Part shown: piece by piece, positions 1 through 9,113 of the stretch | Layout of the letters: every line of letters starts with the position of its first letter | Position numbering within the stretch: position 1 is the stretch's first letter | From: Alcanivorax sp. DP30 | GTDB taxonomy: Bacteria; Pseudomonadota; Gammaproteobacteria; Pseudomonadales; Alcanivoracaceae | Reading direction: 5' to 3' | DNA length: 64,000 bases | NCBI RefSeq assembly: GCF_009882945.1 | Contig: NZ_WTUY01000004.1 | Location: forward strand, 396,858 to 460,857 | Notes under the pieces: model-generated | Seen by the model: only the letters and a program-made list of their open reading frames with translations | Databases searched by the model: none | What the model was told of the DNA's origin: nothing | Position numbers and translations under genes: made by a program

Positions 1-480
1 CTTGCCGATGACACCAAAGAAAAGATCATTACCGTCTTCGCTGTCGCCATAGCCCTCAACGTCCAGATCAATTTCCCAGTCCTGCAACCCCAGAGTTCCC
101 CCCAGATAGAAGGTATCGCTGACCGGAAACAGCAAATCCAGGGCAGCGTAGATACCATCTGCATCCAGCTCCGCCGTCGCAGTACCCGGAAGACCGACTA
201 CGCCCACCTCTGCGGATTGCTGACCGAACTTCCGATAGCCCACCCGAAAGCTGGAAGCCTCCATGAAGCCCAGACCCGCATGAATATCCAGCCCCACCGC
301 CAAACCGGTATCATCGTCCACATCAAAACCCAGACCAGCAAGATCATCATCAAGCTCATCCGCAAAGTTGCTGGTATCAACGGACAATGCACCACCCAGA
401 ATAAAATGCGGCGCCCCCTCTTCCGCCTGGGCCAACCCAACTGACATCAGCAATGCTCCTGCAATCGCGATTTTTTTCAT
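1..480 (-). CDS. Outer-membrane beta-barrel protein, N-terminal part (runs off the window)
   Basis: The reading frame opens at an ATG (480-478) behind a good Shine-Dalgarno (GGAAGG, read on the minus strand) and stays open for 160 codons to the window edge, so the C-terminus is missing. The first ~19 residues form a signal peptide (MKKIAIAGALLMSVGLAQA, then EEG). The rest alternates short hydrophobic and acidic/glycine-rich stretches (for example GFMEASSFRVGYRKFG and FYLGGTLGLQDWEIDL), as expected for amphipathic strands of a small outer-membrane barrel. No specific family is recognised; a YfaZ- or OmpW-like porin is possible. It stands alone, about 110 bp beyond the stop of the MFS gene and on the same strand. 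A 10-bp palindrome GTTTCGAAAC lies about 20 bp upstream of the start. Confidence 0.75.
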   Translation of the reverse strand, partial: MKKIAIAGALLMSVGLAQAEEGAPHFILGGALSVDTSNFADELDDDLAGLGFDVDDDTGLAVGLDIHAGLGFMEASSFRVGYRKFGQQSAEVGVVGLPGTATAELDADGIYAALDLLFPVSDTFYLGGTLGLQDWEIDLDVEGYGDSEDGNDLFFGVIGK

Positions 481-592
481 CTTTTTCCTTCCCTGTTTTG
501 GTTTCGAAACAGCATCAATATTATCGTCGGTCAGTATAGAAACACAGACCGGTGTCCATGCCTGGACAATTGAACGGCTACCTGCCGCTCAC

Positions 593-1894
593 TCACACAT
601 CCCTCAATGACACCGCGCTGAGCACCCCGACCGCCCCCATGACGCCCAACACAAGTAACGCCCAGTCATTACCCAGGGTCGCCACCCCCGCACTCATGGC
701 ACCTACTGCCAACAGCAGCACACCAATCACCGTATTACTGACGGAGGTGTAATCCGTGCGTTTGGTGCCACCGGCCATGTCCACCAGATAGGTTTTGCGT
801 CCGATACGGATTCCCGCATGGGCGATCGCCAATACGAAATAGGCGATGGGGAACAACCAGTGCAGCCAGGACACGGTCGGCCCCCAAAGGGCAAATGCAC
901 CGGCCAGCACACAGATCACGGCAGCCAGGCCGCCCCCGAGAATCATCACGTTGCGGCTGGAGGTATCGGCCATATAGCCCCAGACCGTGGCACTGACCGT
1001 GCTGGCCAGACTGGAAGCCAGCACAAAACTGCCCAGCAGCAGGGGCAGGGAGGATTGGTCTTGCGCCAGCAGCACCAGAAACGGGGACGCCAGGGACGAG
1101 GACATCAACAACGCCCGGGTAATAACGAAACGGCGAAACGGCGCATCCGTTTTCAACAATCGCAGACTGCCGATCGCTTCTCGGAAGGCATTATGGCCAC
1201 CCTCGCTGGCACCGGGGTATTCATCCACGGTGAAAAACACCCAGGCCGCCGCCAGCCAGGCGCCCCCGGCCCCGGCCAGCAAGGCGGTGTAAAATCCCCG
1301 GCTCGGGTCATCGTCACCCTGAAAGATCACCAGGGACAACGTGAAGGTAATCGCTCCGGACAAGGTCGCCGACAAACCAGTAAGCCGACCGCGGCGGGAC
1401 TTGGGAATACACTTCCCCTGCACATCTTTCATGGCCACAGAACAGAATCCGCGGCTGATGCTGAACAGGATTAACAGGCCAATGATAGCCAGGCCCGCCT
1501 GCATGCCGTCCAGCCACCACACCGCCACGGCCATGCCCAGCACCGCCAGCCCCTGCAAGGCAGAGCCCAGCACCCAAAAGCCCTTGCGCACCGGATAGCG
1601 GCGAACCAGGGCACCGATCATCAATTGCGGAATCAGTGATCCAGACTCCCGAATGGGCACCAGAAACCCGGCCAGCCAGGCCGGCGCGCCCACTGCGGTG
1701 ATCAACCAGGCCAATACGGTTTTGGGGTTGATCAGCAGATCGCCGATCTTGGTCAGGGCATTGGCAGTGATGATTCGGAAAAAATTCCCCGGCACTTCCC
1801 GGCAGGCGTCCTCGCTGATGTCCGTGCAGGTTCGGGCATCCTCATCATTGGCCACCTGGGCGTACAGCTTGTCCAGTAATTCCCGATTTGCCAT
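593..1894 (-). CDS. MFS-type transporter
   Basis: 433 residues with about twelve hydrophobic segments spread over the whole length after a ~45-residue charged cytosolic N-terminus. The loop IGALVRRYPVRKG between early helices matches the position and basic character of the MFS loop 2-3 signature, and a long central loop (PGASEGGHNAFREAIGSL) separates two six-helix halves. The substrate cannot be read from the sequence. The ATG at 1894 has AGGTGA upstream. It is divergent from the small membrane protein at 1985, with about 90 bp between the starts. Family level is fairly safe; the subfamily (efflux or uptake) is unknown. Confidence 0.8.
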   Translation of the reverse strand: MANRELLDKLYAQVANDEDARTCTDISEDACREVPGNFFRIITANALTKIGDLLINPKTVLAWLITAVGAPAWLAGFLVPIRESGSLIPQLMIGALVRRYPVRKGFWVLGSALQGLAVLGMAVAVWWLDGMQAGLAIIGLLILFSISRGFCSVAMKDVQGKCIPKSRRGRLTGLSATLSGAITFTLSLVIFQGDDDPSRGFYTALLAGAGGAWLAAAWVFFTVDEYPGASEGGHNAFREAIGSLRLLKTDAPFRRFVITRALLMSSSLASPFLVLLAQDQSSLPLLLGSFVLASSLASTVSATVWGYMADTSSRNVMILGGGLAAVICVLAGAFALWGPTVSWLHWLFPIAYFVLAIAHAGIRIGRKTYLVDMAGGTKRTDYTSVSNTVIGVLLLAVGAMSAGVATLGNDWALLVLGVMGAVGVLSAVSLRDV

Positions 1895-1984
1895 TCTTCA
1901 CCTGTTTCTGATCATCTTTTGATCACTTCTTCACTTGCCCACGCCTAGCGTGGGAGGCATCTATTACGAAGGAGGGAAACGCGT

Positions 1985-2500
1985 ATGTACAGGATCTACT
2001 ATCTCGTCCCCAACCTGCAGCAGGTTCGTAATGCCCTGAACCGTCTGGATGATGCCGGCTTTGGCGGCGACCGGGTGCATGTGATGGCCCGCGACAATGG
2101 CGAACTGGAACGCCTCGGCATCAACAGCACCACCCCCTGGAAAGATACCGACCTGATGGCCGATGGCTACAGTGGCGCCACCCGTGGCTTTATCGCCGGT
2201 CTGCTCGCAGGTTATGCCGTGGCCTTCGCCGACCCCTGGGGAATTGACGCCCACCTGGGCATCTGGGCGCTGACAGCGTTGTTTTTCACCTGCTTTGGCG
2301 CTTGGGTGGGCGGCCTGCGAGGCATCTCCCATGCCAACCACCACATTGAACCCTACGTTCAATCAGTCAAGAACGGCAATTACCTGCTCCTCGTGGATGT
2401 GGATCGCAAGTTCCAGCGCAACAAGGTCCATCAGGCACTGGATGACTATATTGATGTCCGCCAGCATCACGAAGAGGCCGACTTTAGCCCACTGACCTGA
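1985..2500 (+). CDS. Small membrane protein, DUF1269-like
   Basis: 171 residues. The N-terminal ~60 residues look like a compact alpha/beta domain (YYLVPNLQQVRNALNRLDDA), followed by two membrane segments around residues 62-80 and 85-110 and a C-terminal strand (NYLLLVDVDRKFQRNKVH). This arrangement, with an alpha/beta sensor-like part around a glycine-rich transmembrane hairpin, is that of DUF1269-type envelope proteins often linked to stress; the assignment is by appearance only. It has a strong Shine-Dalgarno (GGAGGG, 8 nt upstream). It precedes metX by about 90 bp, but a stem-loop lies between them, so co-transcription is uncertain. Confidence 0.6.
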   Translation: MYRIYYLVPNLQQVRNALNRLDDAGFGGDRVHVMARDNGELERLGINSTTPWKDTDLMADGYSGATRGFIAGLLAGYAVAFADPWGIDAHLGIWALTALFFTCFGAWVGGLRGISHANHHIEPYVQSVKNGNYLLLVDVDRKFQRNKVHQALDDYIDVRQHHEEADFSPLT

Positions 2501-2520
2501 GATAACTCTGCGCTTCTCGC

Positions 2521-2544
2521 CGGTGGCCGATTGCACGGCCACCG
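2521..2544 (+). promoter_or_regulatory. Stem-loop upstream of metX
   Basis: A perfect 9-bp stem (CGGTGGCCG / CGGCCACCG) with a 6-nt loop lies 44 nt before the metX ATG. No T-run follows directly, so it is not a textbook terminator. It may be an attenuator or a terminator for the preceding gene. No known SAM-riboswitch core was recognised. Confidence 0.4.
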
Positions 2545-2587
2545 GGCGGGCTTTAGACTTTGCGGCTACAGACGCAAGCGAGTCATC

Positions 2588-3775
2588 ATGCCGCAACAGA
2601 TTCCTGCCGATTCCGTCGGACTGGTCGAGCCGAAAACCCACCGCTTCGATACGCCTCTCGAACTGGAGTGCGGTCGGACGCTGCCTGCCTATGAGCTGGT
2701 CTACGAGACCTATGGCACCCTCAACAGCGCCGCCTCCAATGCAGTGCTGATTTGTCATGCCCTGTCCGGCCATCACCATGCTGCGGGCTATCACAGCATG
2801 ACGGACAAACGCCCGGGATGGTGGGATACCTGCATCGGACCCGGCAAGGTGATCGACACCAACCGCTTCTTTGTGGTCTGCCTGAACAACCTGGGTGGCT
2901 GCCATGGTTCCTCCGGCCCGTCCTCCATCAACCCGGAGACCGGTCAGCCCTGGGGGCCCGACTTCCCCATGATGACCATCAAGGACTGGGTCAACAGCCA
3001 GGTACGGCTGGCCGACGTGCTCGGCATTGCACGCTGGGCTGCCGTCATTGGTGGCAGCATGGGAGGCATGCAGGCCCTGCAATGGTCCATCGATTATCCG
3101 GAGCGGCTCAGCCACGCCGTGGTCATCGCCGCCGCGCCCAAGCTGTCTGCCCAGAATATTGCCTTCAACGAAGTGGCCCGTCAGTCGATCCTCACGGATC
3201 CGAATTTCCATGGTGGCCGCTACTATCTGCACGACACCTATCCCCGCCAGGGCCTGATCCTGGCGCGCATGGTCGGGCATATCACCTATCTCAGTGATGA
3301 CGCCATGCGCATGAAGTTTGGTCGCGATCTGCAGGCAGGGCGTTTTCATTTCGGCTTCGACGTGGAATTCCAGGTGGAATCCTACCTGCGCCATCAGGGC
3401 GAGGTGTTCTCCCGTAACTTCGATGCCAACACCTACCTGCTGATGACCAAGGCGCTGGATTACTTCGACCCCGCAAGGGAATTCGAGGATTCCCTGGAAA
3501 CCGCTCTGGCCCAGCCCAGCTGCAAGTTCCTGATCATGTCCTTCACCTCGGACTGGCGTTTTGCCCCGGAACGAAGCCGCGAAATCGTGGATGGTCTGGT
3601 GCATGCCGGCCGCGACGTGAGCTATGCGGAGATCGATACCCCCAAGGGGCACGATGCCTTCCTGCTGGACATCCCCGAATACATCAAGCTGTTCGGGGCC
3701 TATATGCACAGGGTCGCCAACGAGACCGTGAACGACACCAGCGAAGCGGCAAACCAGGAGGCGGGCAATGCGTGA
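2588..3775 (+). CDS. metX: Homoserine O-acyltransferase MetX (acetyl- or succinyltransferase)
   Basis: Alpha/beta-hydrolase-fold enzyme that acylates L-homoserine, the first committed step of methionine synthesis. 395 residues from the ATG at 2588 ([11 protein letters not shown]), the usual family length; the frame is open further upstream but that part has no family character. Visible landmarks: an N-terminal acyltransferase segment (YETYGTLN), the oxyanion region LNNLGG, the nucleophile elbow GGSMGGMQ with Ser157, a late Asp in SFTSDWRF and a C-terminal His in TPKGHDAF, giving the Ser-Asp-His triad. The stop overlaps metW by 8 nt. From the family, gammaproteobacterial MetX paired with MetW is often a succinyltransferase; the acyl donor is not decided here. 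Confidence 0.93.
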   Translation: MPQQIPADSVGLVEPKTHRFDTPLELECGRTLPAYELVYETYGTLNSAASNAVLICHALSGHHHAAGYHSMTDKRPGWWDTCIGPGKVIDTNRFFVVCLNNLGGCHGSSGPSSINPETGQPWGPDFPMMTIKDWVNSQVRLADVLGIARWAAVIGGSMGGMQALQWSIDYPERLSHAVVIAAAPKLSAQNIAFNEVARQSILTDPNFHGGRYYLHDTYPRQGLILARMVGHITYLSDDAMRMKFGRDLQAGRFHFGFDVEFQVESYLRHQGEVFSRNFDANTYLLMTKALDYFDPAREFEDSLETALAQPSCKFLIMSFTSDWRFAPERSREIVDGLVHAGRDVSYAEIDTPKGHDAFLLDIPEYIKLFGAYMHRVANETVNDTSEAANQEAGNA

Positions 3776-4358
3776 TGACCTGCAGCTGATCAGCGACTGG
3801 ATTCCCCAGGGCGCCACCCTGCTTGATCTGGGCTGTGGCGACGGCACCCTGCTCGCCTGGCTGGGCAAGCACAAGCAGACAAAAGGCTACGGCCTGGAAA
3901 TCAACCAGGACAACCTGGCAGCCTGCTTCGAAAAGGGCGTCAACGTGCTGGAGCAGGATCTGGATGGTGGCCTGGGCAACTTCCAGGATCTGCGCTTCGA
4001 TTATGTGGTCATGACCCAGGCCCTGCAGGCCGTCTTGCGGCCCGACCAGATCCTCAATGAAATGGTTCGTGTGGGCCGCGAAGCCATCATCACCTTCCCG
4101 AACTTCGGCCATTGGTGGGTACGCAGCTACCTGGCACTGAAGGGCCGCATGCCAGTTTCTTCGGCACTGCCCTATGAGTGGTACAACACGCCCAATATCC
4201 ACCTGTGCACGGTGCAGGATTTCGAAACCCATTGCCGCAAACACAACATCCGCATTCTTGAACGGCAGGTAATCAACCGCCATCACCGCAGCGGCTTTCT
4301 GGCCAAACTGTGGCCAAACCTGTTCGGTGAGATTGCGATTTATCGGGTTAAAGCATAG
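3768..4358 (+). CDS. metW: Methionine biosynthesis protein MetW (SAM-dependent methyltransferase fold)
   Basis: 196 residues, usual length. It carries the class I methyltransferase glycine motif ([15 protein letters not shown], residues ~18-32) and the family segment [15 protein letters not shown]. MetW is the conserved partner of MetX and is thought to support homoserine acylation; its own catalytic role is not settled. Its ATG lies inside the last codons of metX (8-nt overlap), implying translational coupling and a single metXW transcript. Confidence 0.93.
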   Translation: MRDDLQLISDWIPQGATLLDLGCGDGTLLAWLGKHKQTKGYGLEINQDNLAACFEKGVNVLEQDLDGGLGNFQDLRFDYVVMTQALQAVLRPDQILNEMVRVGREAIITFPNFGHWWVRSYLALKGRMPVSSALPYEWYNTPNIHLCTVQDFETHCRKHNIRILERQVINRHHRSGFLAKLWPNLFGEIAIYRVKA

Positions 4359-4362
4359 AGAC

Positions 4363-4477
4363 AGCTACGAGCTACGAGCTACGAGCTACGAGCTAAACAA
4401 TTAGACAACGAGGAACCAGCATTAGAGTTCCCGGTTTGTTCTTTTCCTCGAAGCTAGTCGCTAGAAGCTCGTAGCTA
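4363..4477. repeat. Heptamer tandem repeat and its inverted copy between metW and rdgB
   Basis: About four copies of the 7-mer GAGCTAC run from 4363 to 4395. An inverted, less regular copy (AGCTCGTAGCTA) sits at 4466-4477, about 70 bp away, so the transcript could fold into a long hairpin. Related repeat arms (AGCTACAAGCTT-type) occur between argB and slmA. No coding potential. Confidence 0.7.
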
Positions 4478-4496
4478 ACCACGTCAGGAGTTCCCC

Positions 4497-5087
4497 ATGG
4501 AAAAAATCGTTCTCGCCTCCGGCAACAAGAAGAAACTCGCCGAACTGCAGAACCTGCTCACTCCGCTCAACATTGAAGTGGTGGCACAGCGCGAGTTTGA
4601 TGTACCCGAGGCGGACGAGACGGGCACCACCTTCGTGGAAAATGCCATCATCAAGGCGCGCAATGCCTGCAAATATACCGGCCTGCCCGCCATTGCCGAC
4701 GACTCTGGCATTCAGGTCGCCGCCCTGCGCGGTGCACCGGGGGTCTTTTCTGCCCGGTTTGCCGGCGTCGGCGCCAGCGACGACAAGAACAACAAGCTGC
4801 TGGTGGAACTGCTGTCCGACCTGCCAGACGTGAACCGCGATGCCCGCTATGTGGCAGTGCTGGTACTGATGCAACACGAAGACGACCCCACCCCGATCAT
4901 CTGTCAGGGCACCTGGGATGGTGAAATTGTCCTTGAACCCCAGGGCGATCAGGGCTTTGGCTACGACCCTCATTTCTTCGTCCCGGAGAAAGGCTGCACC
5001 GCGGCCCAGCTTCCGCCGGAAGAAAAGAATGCCATCAGCCATCGGGGCAAAGCGATGGAATTGTTACTGGCTCAGCTCAACAGTTAA
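4497..5087 (+). CDS. rdgB: XTP/dITP diphosphatase RdgB (Ham1 family)
   Basis: Hydrolyses non-canonical purine triphosphates (XTP, dITP, ITP) to monophosphates and so keeps them out of DNA and RNA. 196 residues, normal length. The N-terminal SGNKKKLAELQNLL carries the nucleotide-binding SGNxxK motif; ADDSGIQVAAL (around residue 68) gives the conserved metal/substrate acidic pair; GFGYDPHFFVPE and SHRGKA are the C-terminal family motifs. The start is the ATG at 4497 with AGGAG upstream. In related genomes it lies near metXW and hemW, as here. Confidence 0.95.
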   Translation: MEKIVLASGNKKKLAELQNLLTPLNIEVVAQREFDVPEADETGTTFVENAIIKARNACKYTGLPAIADDSGIQVAALRGAPGVFSARFAGVGASDDKNNKLLVELLSDLPDVNRDARYVAVLVLMQHEDDPTPIICQGTWDGEIVLEPQGDQGFGYDPHFFVPEKGCTAAQLPPEEKNAISHRGKAMELLLAQLNS

Positions 5088-5271
5088 CAACCCGCCGTCC
5101 TGTAAAAATAAACGTATTTTCAAGCACACAAGGCCGCACCCGTAGCATGGGCGGGGCTTTGCCTGTCTCGCCTGACCATCCCCGCTTTGCGCACACTATT
5201 ACCAACATTCACCCTCCCTTACCATTGACGCTGCTACAGTGCCTGAACTCCCACCACACAAGGATGCGTGC

Positions 5272-5888
5272 GTGTTCCAACGACCGGTAATGATCCTGCT
5301 GCTGATTCTCCCCCTTCCCACCCTGGCGTCGGGTGTACAAGGCAGTCTGAATACACAGTGGCAAAGCCGATATATCTCCGAAGGGCGCGACAACCTGGAT
5401 GGCTCGGGTTTTTACACGGCCAGCATGGATTTGTCGGTATCGGACTTTGCCGCAGGGGTCTGGCAGGGGACTGGAATCCCTACCTAAACCTTACTTATCT
5501 GCAGTTCCACCCGGATGACCCCGATGATCTGGAGGCCGGCTTCGGCGTCTCGCGAAAACTGACAAAGATTCTGCACGTGGCGCTGGATGGCACCTGGAGC
5601 AAACAGGCTGAGGGGAGCTTCTATTCTCTCTCGCTGTTCGCAGAGAAAGACCTGGCAGACTCACTCCACGCCACCCTGCACCTGACACAGGCCTACGATC
5701 ACGGCTATGCCAGCGAAGCCTATAATGGACTGAACAATACCGAAGCGGGCATCCAGCTCAGCTGGACAGCCCTCAAGCCCCTCACCCTTTACACCGGCTG
5801 GCAATATAGCTGGGCCGGCGAAGATGTACGGCGGGACGGAGGGAACGATGAAAGCTGGGGCCAGATCGGACTGACAGCCTACTTCTGA
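5272..5888 (+). pseudogene. Porin-like outer-membrane protein (TorF-like) broken by a -1 frameshift
   Basis: The first part reads from a GTG at 5272 (AAGGA 7 nt upstream) and gives a signal peptide (VMILLLILPLPTLASG) followed by TQWQSRYISEGRDNLDGSG, typical of the start of TorF-family porin-like proteins. That frame stops at 5487. The protein continues in the next frame from about 5470 (WNPYLNLTYLQFHPDDPDDL) to 5888, ending in alternating barrel-like strands and a terminal Phe. The switch falls at a GGGG run (5466-5469); one extra G would restore a ~205-residue protein. It may be a true pseudogene or a base-calling error. The stop overlaps the convergent yaiI stop by 10 nt. Confidence 0.7.
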
Positions 5889-6325
5889 CGGGCCAGCCAG
5901 CGATCGATGGCGTTGGCAAAGCGACCCTTGTCCTGGGGGGAAAAGCTTTTCGGGCCACCGGTTTCCATACCGGCGGAGCGCATCTCTTCCATGAAATCGC
6001 GCATGTTAAGGCGCTCACGCACGGTGTCCTTATCGAGCCAGTGCCCCCGTGGCGTAACCGCCTCACAGCCCTTGGCCACCACCTCCGCGGCCAACGGGAT
6101 GTCCTGGGTCACCACCAGATCACCCGCCGCACAACGCTGCACGATCTCGTTATCGGCCACATCAAAGCCCTGCCCCACCTGAATGGAACGAATCAGTGCC
6201 GAACGCGGCACCGCAATGGGCTGATTCGCCACAAAAGTACAAGGCACCTGCACTCGCTGCGCCGCCTTGACCAACACTTCCTTCACCGGACGCGGACAGG
6301 CGTCGGCATCAACCCAGATATGCAT
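5879..6325 (-). CDS. yaiI: DUF188 protein, YaiI/YqxD family
   Basis: 148 residues from the ATG at 6325 (MHIWVDADACPRPVKEVL). The N-terminal VDADACP motif is the hallmark of the YaiI/YqxD family; IVQRCAAGDLVVTQDIPLA supplies the second conserved acidic patch of this PIN-like fold. Biochemical function is unknown; a nuclease-like role is only inferred from the fold. An ATG three codons upstream is possible but adds non-family residues. The start has no visible Shine-Dalgarno; the leader is the AT-rich repeat shared with hemW. Confidence 0.9.
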   Translation of the reverse strand: MHIWVDADACPRPVKEVLVKAAQRVQVPCTFVANQPIAVPRSALIRSIQVGQGFDVADNEIVQRCAAGDLVVTQDIPLAAEVVAKGCEAVTPRGHWLDKDTVRERLNMRDFMEEMRSAGMETGGPKSFSPQDKGRFANAIDRWLARQK

Positions 6326-6333
6326 AAAAAGCA

Positions 6334-6463
6334 ATTAATAATGAATAATTAATAGTGAATAGTTAAACAACCAGCAGGCCTTGGCGTATGGTAGCAGACC
6401 TCAATGTGCTGAAGAGCCTGTCATTTGCCTTTAGCTATTAATTATTAACTATTAATTATTCAT
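6334..6463. repeat. AT-rich inverted repeat pair bracketing the yaiI/hemW divergent region
   Basis: Left arm 6334-6366 and right arm 6432-6463 are inverted copies built of TTAATTATT/AATAATTAA-like steps and match over roughly 23 of 27 positions. Between them lie about 65 bp of normal composition. Each arm ends within about 10 nt of a start codon (yaiI to the left, hemW to the right). The same family recurs at 9931-10060. Confidence 0.8.
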
Positions 6464-6469
6464 TGCCCC

Positions 6470-7621
6470 ATGTCCCTGCCCCCCCTCTCCCTCTACATCC
6501 ACACCCCCTGGTGCGTGCGCAAGTGCCCGTACTGCGATTTCAATTCTCATGAACGCGGAGAGTTGCCGGAGCAGGCGTATCTGGACGCGCTGCTGCTGGA
6601 TCTGGAACAGGATGTGGCGATCACCGGTGAGCGCCCGGTGGAGACCGTGTTTATCGGTGGGGGCACACCCAGCCTGATGTCAGCGGACTTTTACCGGCAA
6701 CTGTTTGACGGCATCCGTGCCCGGCTGCCACTGGCCGACGACGTCGAGATCACCCTGGAGGCCAACCCGGGCACCACCGAAGCCACTCGCTTTGAAGGAT
6801 TCCGGGCAGCCGGCATCAACCGGTTGTCCATTGGTGTGCAAAGTTTCAATGATGGCCACCTGAAGACACTGGGCCGCATTCATGATGCCCGGGCGGCAAT
6901 CACTGCTGCCGGCCAGGCCCGGGACGCAGGTTTCGACAACCTGAACCTGGACATCATGCACGCCCTGCCGGGCCAGAGCCTGGAACAGGCCATGGCGGAT
7001 CTCGAGCAGGCCATCGCCCTCAAGCCCACTCACCTGAGCTGGTATGAGCTGACTATCGAGCCCAATACCGTGTTCTATCGCTCACCCCCCACTCAGCCGG
7101 ACAGCGACAGCATGGCCGACACCGAACTGGCCGGCTTTGCCCTGCTGGCGGCTGCCGGCTTCCAGCGTTACGAGATTTCTGCCTTCTCTCAACCTGGCAA
7201 GGCCTGTCGCCATAATCTCAACTACTGGCAATTCGGTGACTATCTGGGCATTGGGGCAGGAGCCCATAGCAAACTCTCCACCCTGGACGAGCATGGCGCT
7301 CTGGTCATCACCCGCTACCAGAAAACCCGCAAGCCCGAGGATTATCTGGCTGCCCCGGCCAGCGCCCGGCGCAATCCGCAGCCTGTTGAGGGTACTGACA
7401 GAATCTTCGAAGCACTGCTGAACGGGCTAAGGCTGATCGATGGCATATCGTTACAAACCGTCGAACGAACCATGGGCCTGAATCCGGCACAATGGGTCCC
7501 ATTGTTAATCCCCTTGCAGCGCCAAGGCTTGTTGACCATCAACGATGAACGGCTCGGCTGCACGCCGAATGGCCTCCGTCACCTTAACGGTGTGCTGGAA
7601 ACGCTGGCAGAGACATTGTAA
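6470..7621 (+). CDS. hemW: Radical-SAM haem chaperone HemW (HemN-like)
   Basis: 383 residues, normal for HemW. The radical SAM cluster motif is C15-X3-C19-X2-C22 (HTPWCVRKCPYCDF). Other signatures are FIGGGTPSLM, TLEANPG, GINRLSIGVQSFND and the HemW domain in the C-terminal third (RIFEALLNGLRL). HemW-type proteins of this length bind haem and are assigned as haem chaperones rather than coproporphyrinogen dehydrogenases. There is no Shine-Dalgarno: the ATG follows an AT-rich repeat arm. In the family neighbourhood it often follows rdgB, as here. Confidence 0.92.
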   Translation: MSLPPLSLYIHTPWCVRKCPYCDFNSHERGELPEQAYLDALLLDLEQDVAITGERPVETVFIGGGTPSLMSADFYRQLFDGIRARLPLADDVEITLEANPGTTEATRFEGFRAAGINRLSIGVQSFNDGHLKTLGRIHDARAAITAAGQARDAGFDNLNLDIMHALPGQSLEQAMADLEQAIALKPTHLSWYELTIEPNTVFYRSPPTQPDSDSMADTELAGFALLAAAGFQRYEISAFSQPGKACRHNLNYWQFGDYLGIGAGAHSKLSTLDEHGALVITRYQKTRKPEDYLAAPASARRNPQPVEGTDRIFEALLNGLRLIDGISLQTVERTMGLNPAQWVPLLIPLQRQGLLTINDERLGCTPNGLRHLNGVLETLAETL

Positions 7622-7678
7622 AACGTTCATATAAAGCTCACGCTTGCATCAAGACGAATCAGGGACAGAAAAAACACA

Positions 7679-8449
7679 ATGATCAAAACACGTAGTGGCC
7701 GGGAACAGGCCCTCGCTGAGCGGGAAAAGCTCTTTATCGAAGCCACCCGCCAGCAGCTCTGCAATGAAGGGCTTCTCGGCATCCAGATGGCGGCCATTGC
7801 CCGCAGCTGTAATTTTGCCACCGGCACCCTGTACCACCATTTCGCCTCCAAGGAAGATCTGCTGATTGCGGTGTGCACCGAACTCACCGCCACCCGCCAG
7901 GAATACTTTCGGCGCGTAGCCGAATCGAATCTCTCTACCCGCGACAAGATGCTCGGTTTCGCCGTGGCTTATACGCTCTTTGCCCAGCACCATCCGGAAC
8001 ATTTCCGCCTGGAGCAGTACGTGATGACCGAAGTGGTCTGGCTGGCCTCCTCCACCCACCGTCGGGAACAGTTGATGGCCGCCACCATGCCCATCGGCCG
8101 TATGGTGGAAAGCGTGGTCGCGGAAGCGATCACCAACAGCGAACTGGAAAGCCACGGCAAGGCGCCCCTCACGTTCAGCTCGGGCCAATGGGCCATGAGC
8201 ATGGGCATGCACACCCTGATCCACGCGGAAGGCGTGCTGGACATGTACGCGCTCAACGACCCCTACCGCATGCTGTTACGACATATTCAACTGCAACTTA
8301 ACGCCATGAACTGGCAGCCCATGGTCAGCGACCCCTTTGACGATGCCGCCCTCGACGCCAAAATCCAGTCACTGTGCGAAACACTGTTCGGCGACCTTTG
8401 CAGCGAACGCAGCTGCCTGAAACTGGACAAGCCGGCCTCGAACGCCTGA
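7679..8449 (+). CDS. TetR-family transcriptional regulator
   Basis: 256 residues, slightly long for the family. The N-terminal helix-turn-helix (IQMAAIARSCNFATGTLYHHF, residues ~33-53) ends in the TLYHHFASKEDLL motif diagnostic of TetR proteins. The C-terminal ligand-binding part is helical and has a Met-rich stretch (WAMSMGMHTLI). The ligand and targets are unknown. It follows hemW by about 55 bp in the same direction but probably has its own promoter; two terminators follow it. Confidence 0.85.
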   Translation: MIKTRSGREQALAEREKLFIEATRQQLCNEGLLGIQMAAIARSCNFATGTLYHHFASKEDLLIAVCTELTATRQEYFRRVAESNLSTRDKMLGFAVAYTLFAQHHPEHFRLEQYVMTEVVWLASSTHRREQLMAATMPIGRMVESVVAEAITNSELESHGKAPLTFSSGQWAMSMGMHTLIHAEGVLDMYALNDPYRMLLRHIQLQLNAMNWQPMVSDPFDDAALDAKIQSLCETLFGDLCSERSCLKLDKPASNA

Positions 8450-8457
8450 CGCCTGAC

Positions 8458-8500
8458 GCAATAAAGCCCGTCCGGGATCCCCGGGCAGGCTTTATTGCGT
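8458..8500 (+). terminator. Hairpin terminator of the TetR gene
   Basis: A long stem just after the stop (CAATAAAGCC ... GGCTTTATTG) with an inner CCGGG/CCCGG stem, located 9 nt downstream of the stop codon. Confidence 0.7.
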
Positions 8501-8537
8501 TTGTTACCCTGCCAATCAGTTGTGTCCTGCATTCCAC

Positions 8538-8574
8538 AAAAAAGGGCATCCCGCCAAGCGGGATGCCCTTTTTT
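8538..8574. terminator. Bidirectional rho-independent terminator
   Basis: Perfect stem GGGCATCCCGC / GCGGGATGCCC flanked by six A on the left and six T on the right. It lies between the convergent TetR gene and the small exported protein gene and can serve both. Confidence 0.9.
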
Positions 8575-8598
8575 CAGACAACGCTGTGCAGCCGGAAA

Positions 8599-8976
8599 TT
8601 ACTCCGCGGCAGCCACCGTCTCTTCCTGTGATTCTCTGGTGGCCTTCTCGGCTTTCAGGCTTTCATGCTGGGCCGGCGTACAACCCAGACAGCGAATAAA
8701 AGTACTCTTGCCCGGATTCAATACCAGCACCTGCCCTGCCTCACCGATATTGCCCCCCAGCAGGCTGAACGGCGATGTGACCAGCCACAGACCCGCACCG
8801 ACCACGGTGGACGCAAACAGCACCGGCCGCGCGATCAGCGAATCGGCGATCATCGCGATTTCCCCCGGACGATCCTGAGACGTGGAGCCTGCAATCGCCG
8901 GCAACGGCGCCATTGCACTCAGCATCAGGGTGGAGGCGAGAACAGATGCCACTACCGGGCGCTTTGCTCGCTTCAT
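8599..8976 (-). CDS. Small exported or membrane protein of unknown function
   Basis: 125 residues. A signal peptide covers the first ~29 residues (MKRAKRPVVASVLASTLMLS ... AIAG). A second hydrophobic stretch (PVLFASTVVGAGLWLVTSPF, about residues 51-70) is followed by LLGGNIGEAGQ, a pattern shared by short Pseudomonas-type proteins loosely annotated as multidrug-transporter-like. A CLGC pair lies near residue 95 and the tail is acidic. No transporter function can be supported at this size. GAGGGACTGACC precedes the ATG. It is alone between a bidirectional terminator and mutM. Confidence 0.6.
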   Translation of the reverse strand: MKRAKRPVVASVLASTLMLSAMAPLPAIAGSTSQDRPGEIAMIADSLIARPVLFASTVVGAGLWLVTSPFSLLGGNIGEAGQVLVLNPGKSTFIRCLGCTPAQHESLKAEKATRESQEETVAAAE

Positions 8977-9113
8977 GGTCAGTCCCTCTTGAAGTTCTTA
9001 TAGTTAAAGTATCGCTGACATTGTTTCAGCTAAGTCGTTAATATTCCGACAATTGCATCACAATCTACACCTTTGCAGGGACCCCGGCAATACGCAAATC
9101 GCTCATTCCCTGA

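Noticed and set aside
2363-3874. A 503-codon open frame opposite metX
   Set aside because: Antisense shadow; metX is unmistakable on the other strand.
4363-4477. Possible CRISPR array
   Set aside because: The repeated unit is only 7 bp with no spacers; it is a short tandem repeat.
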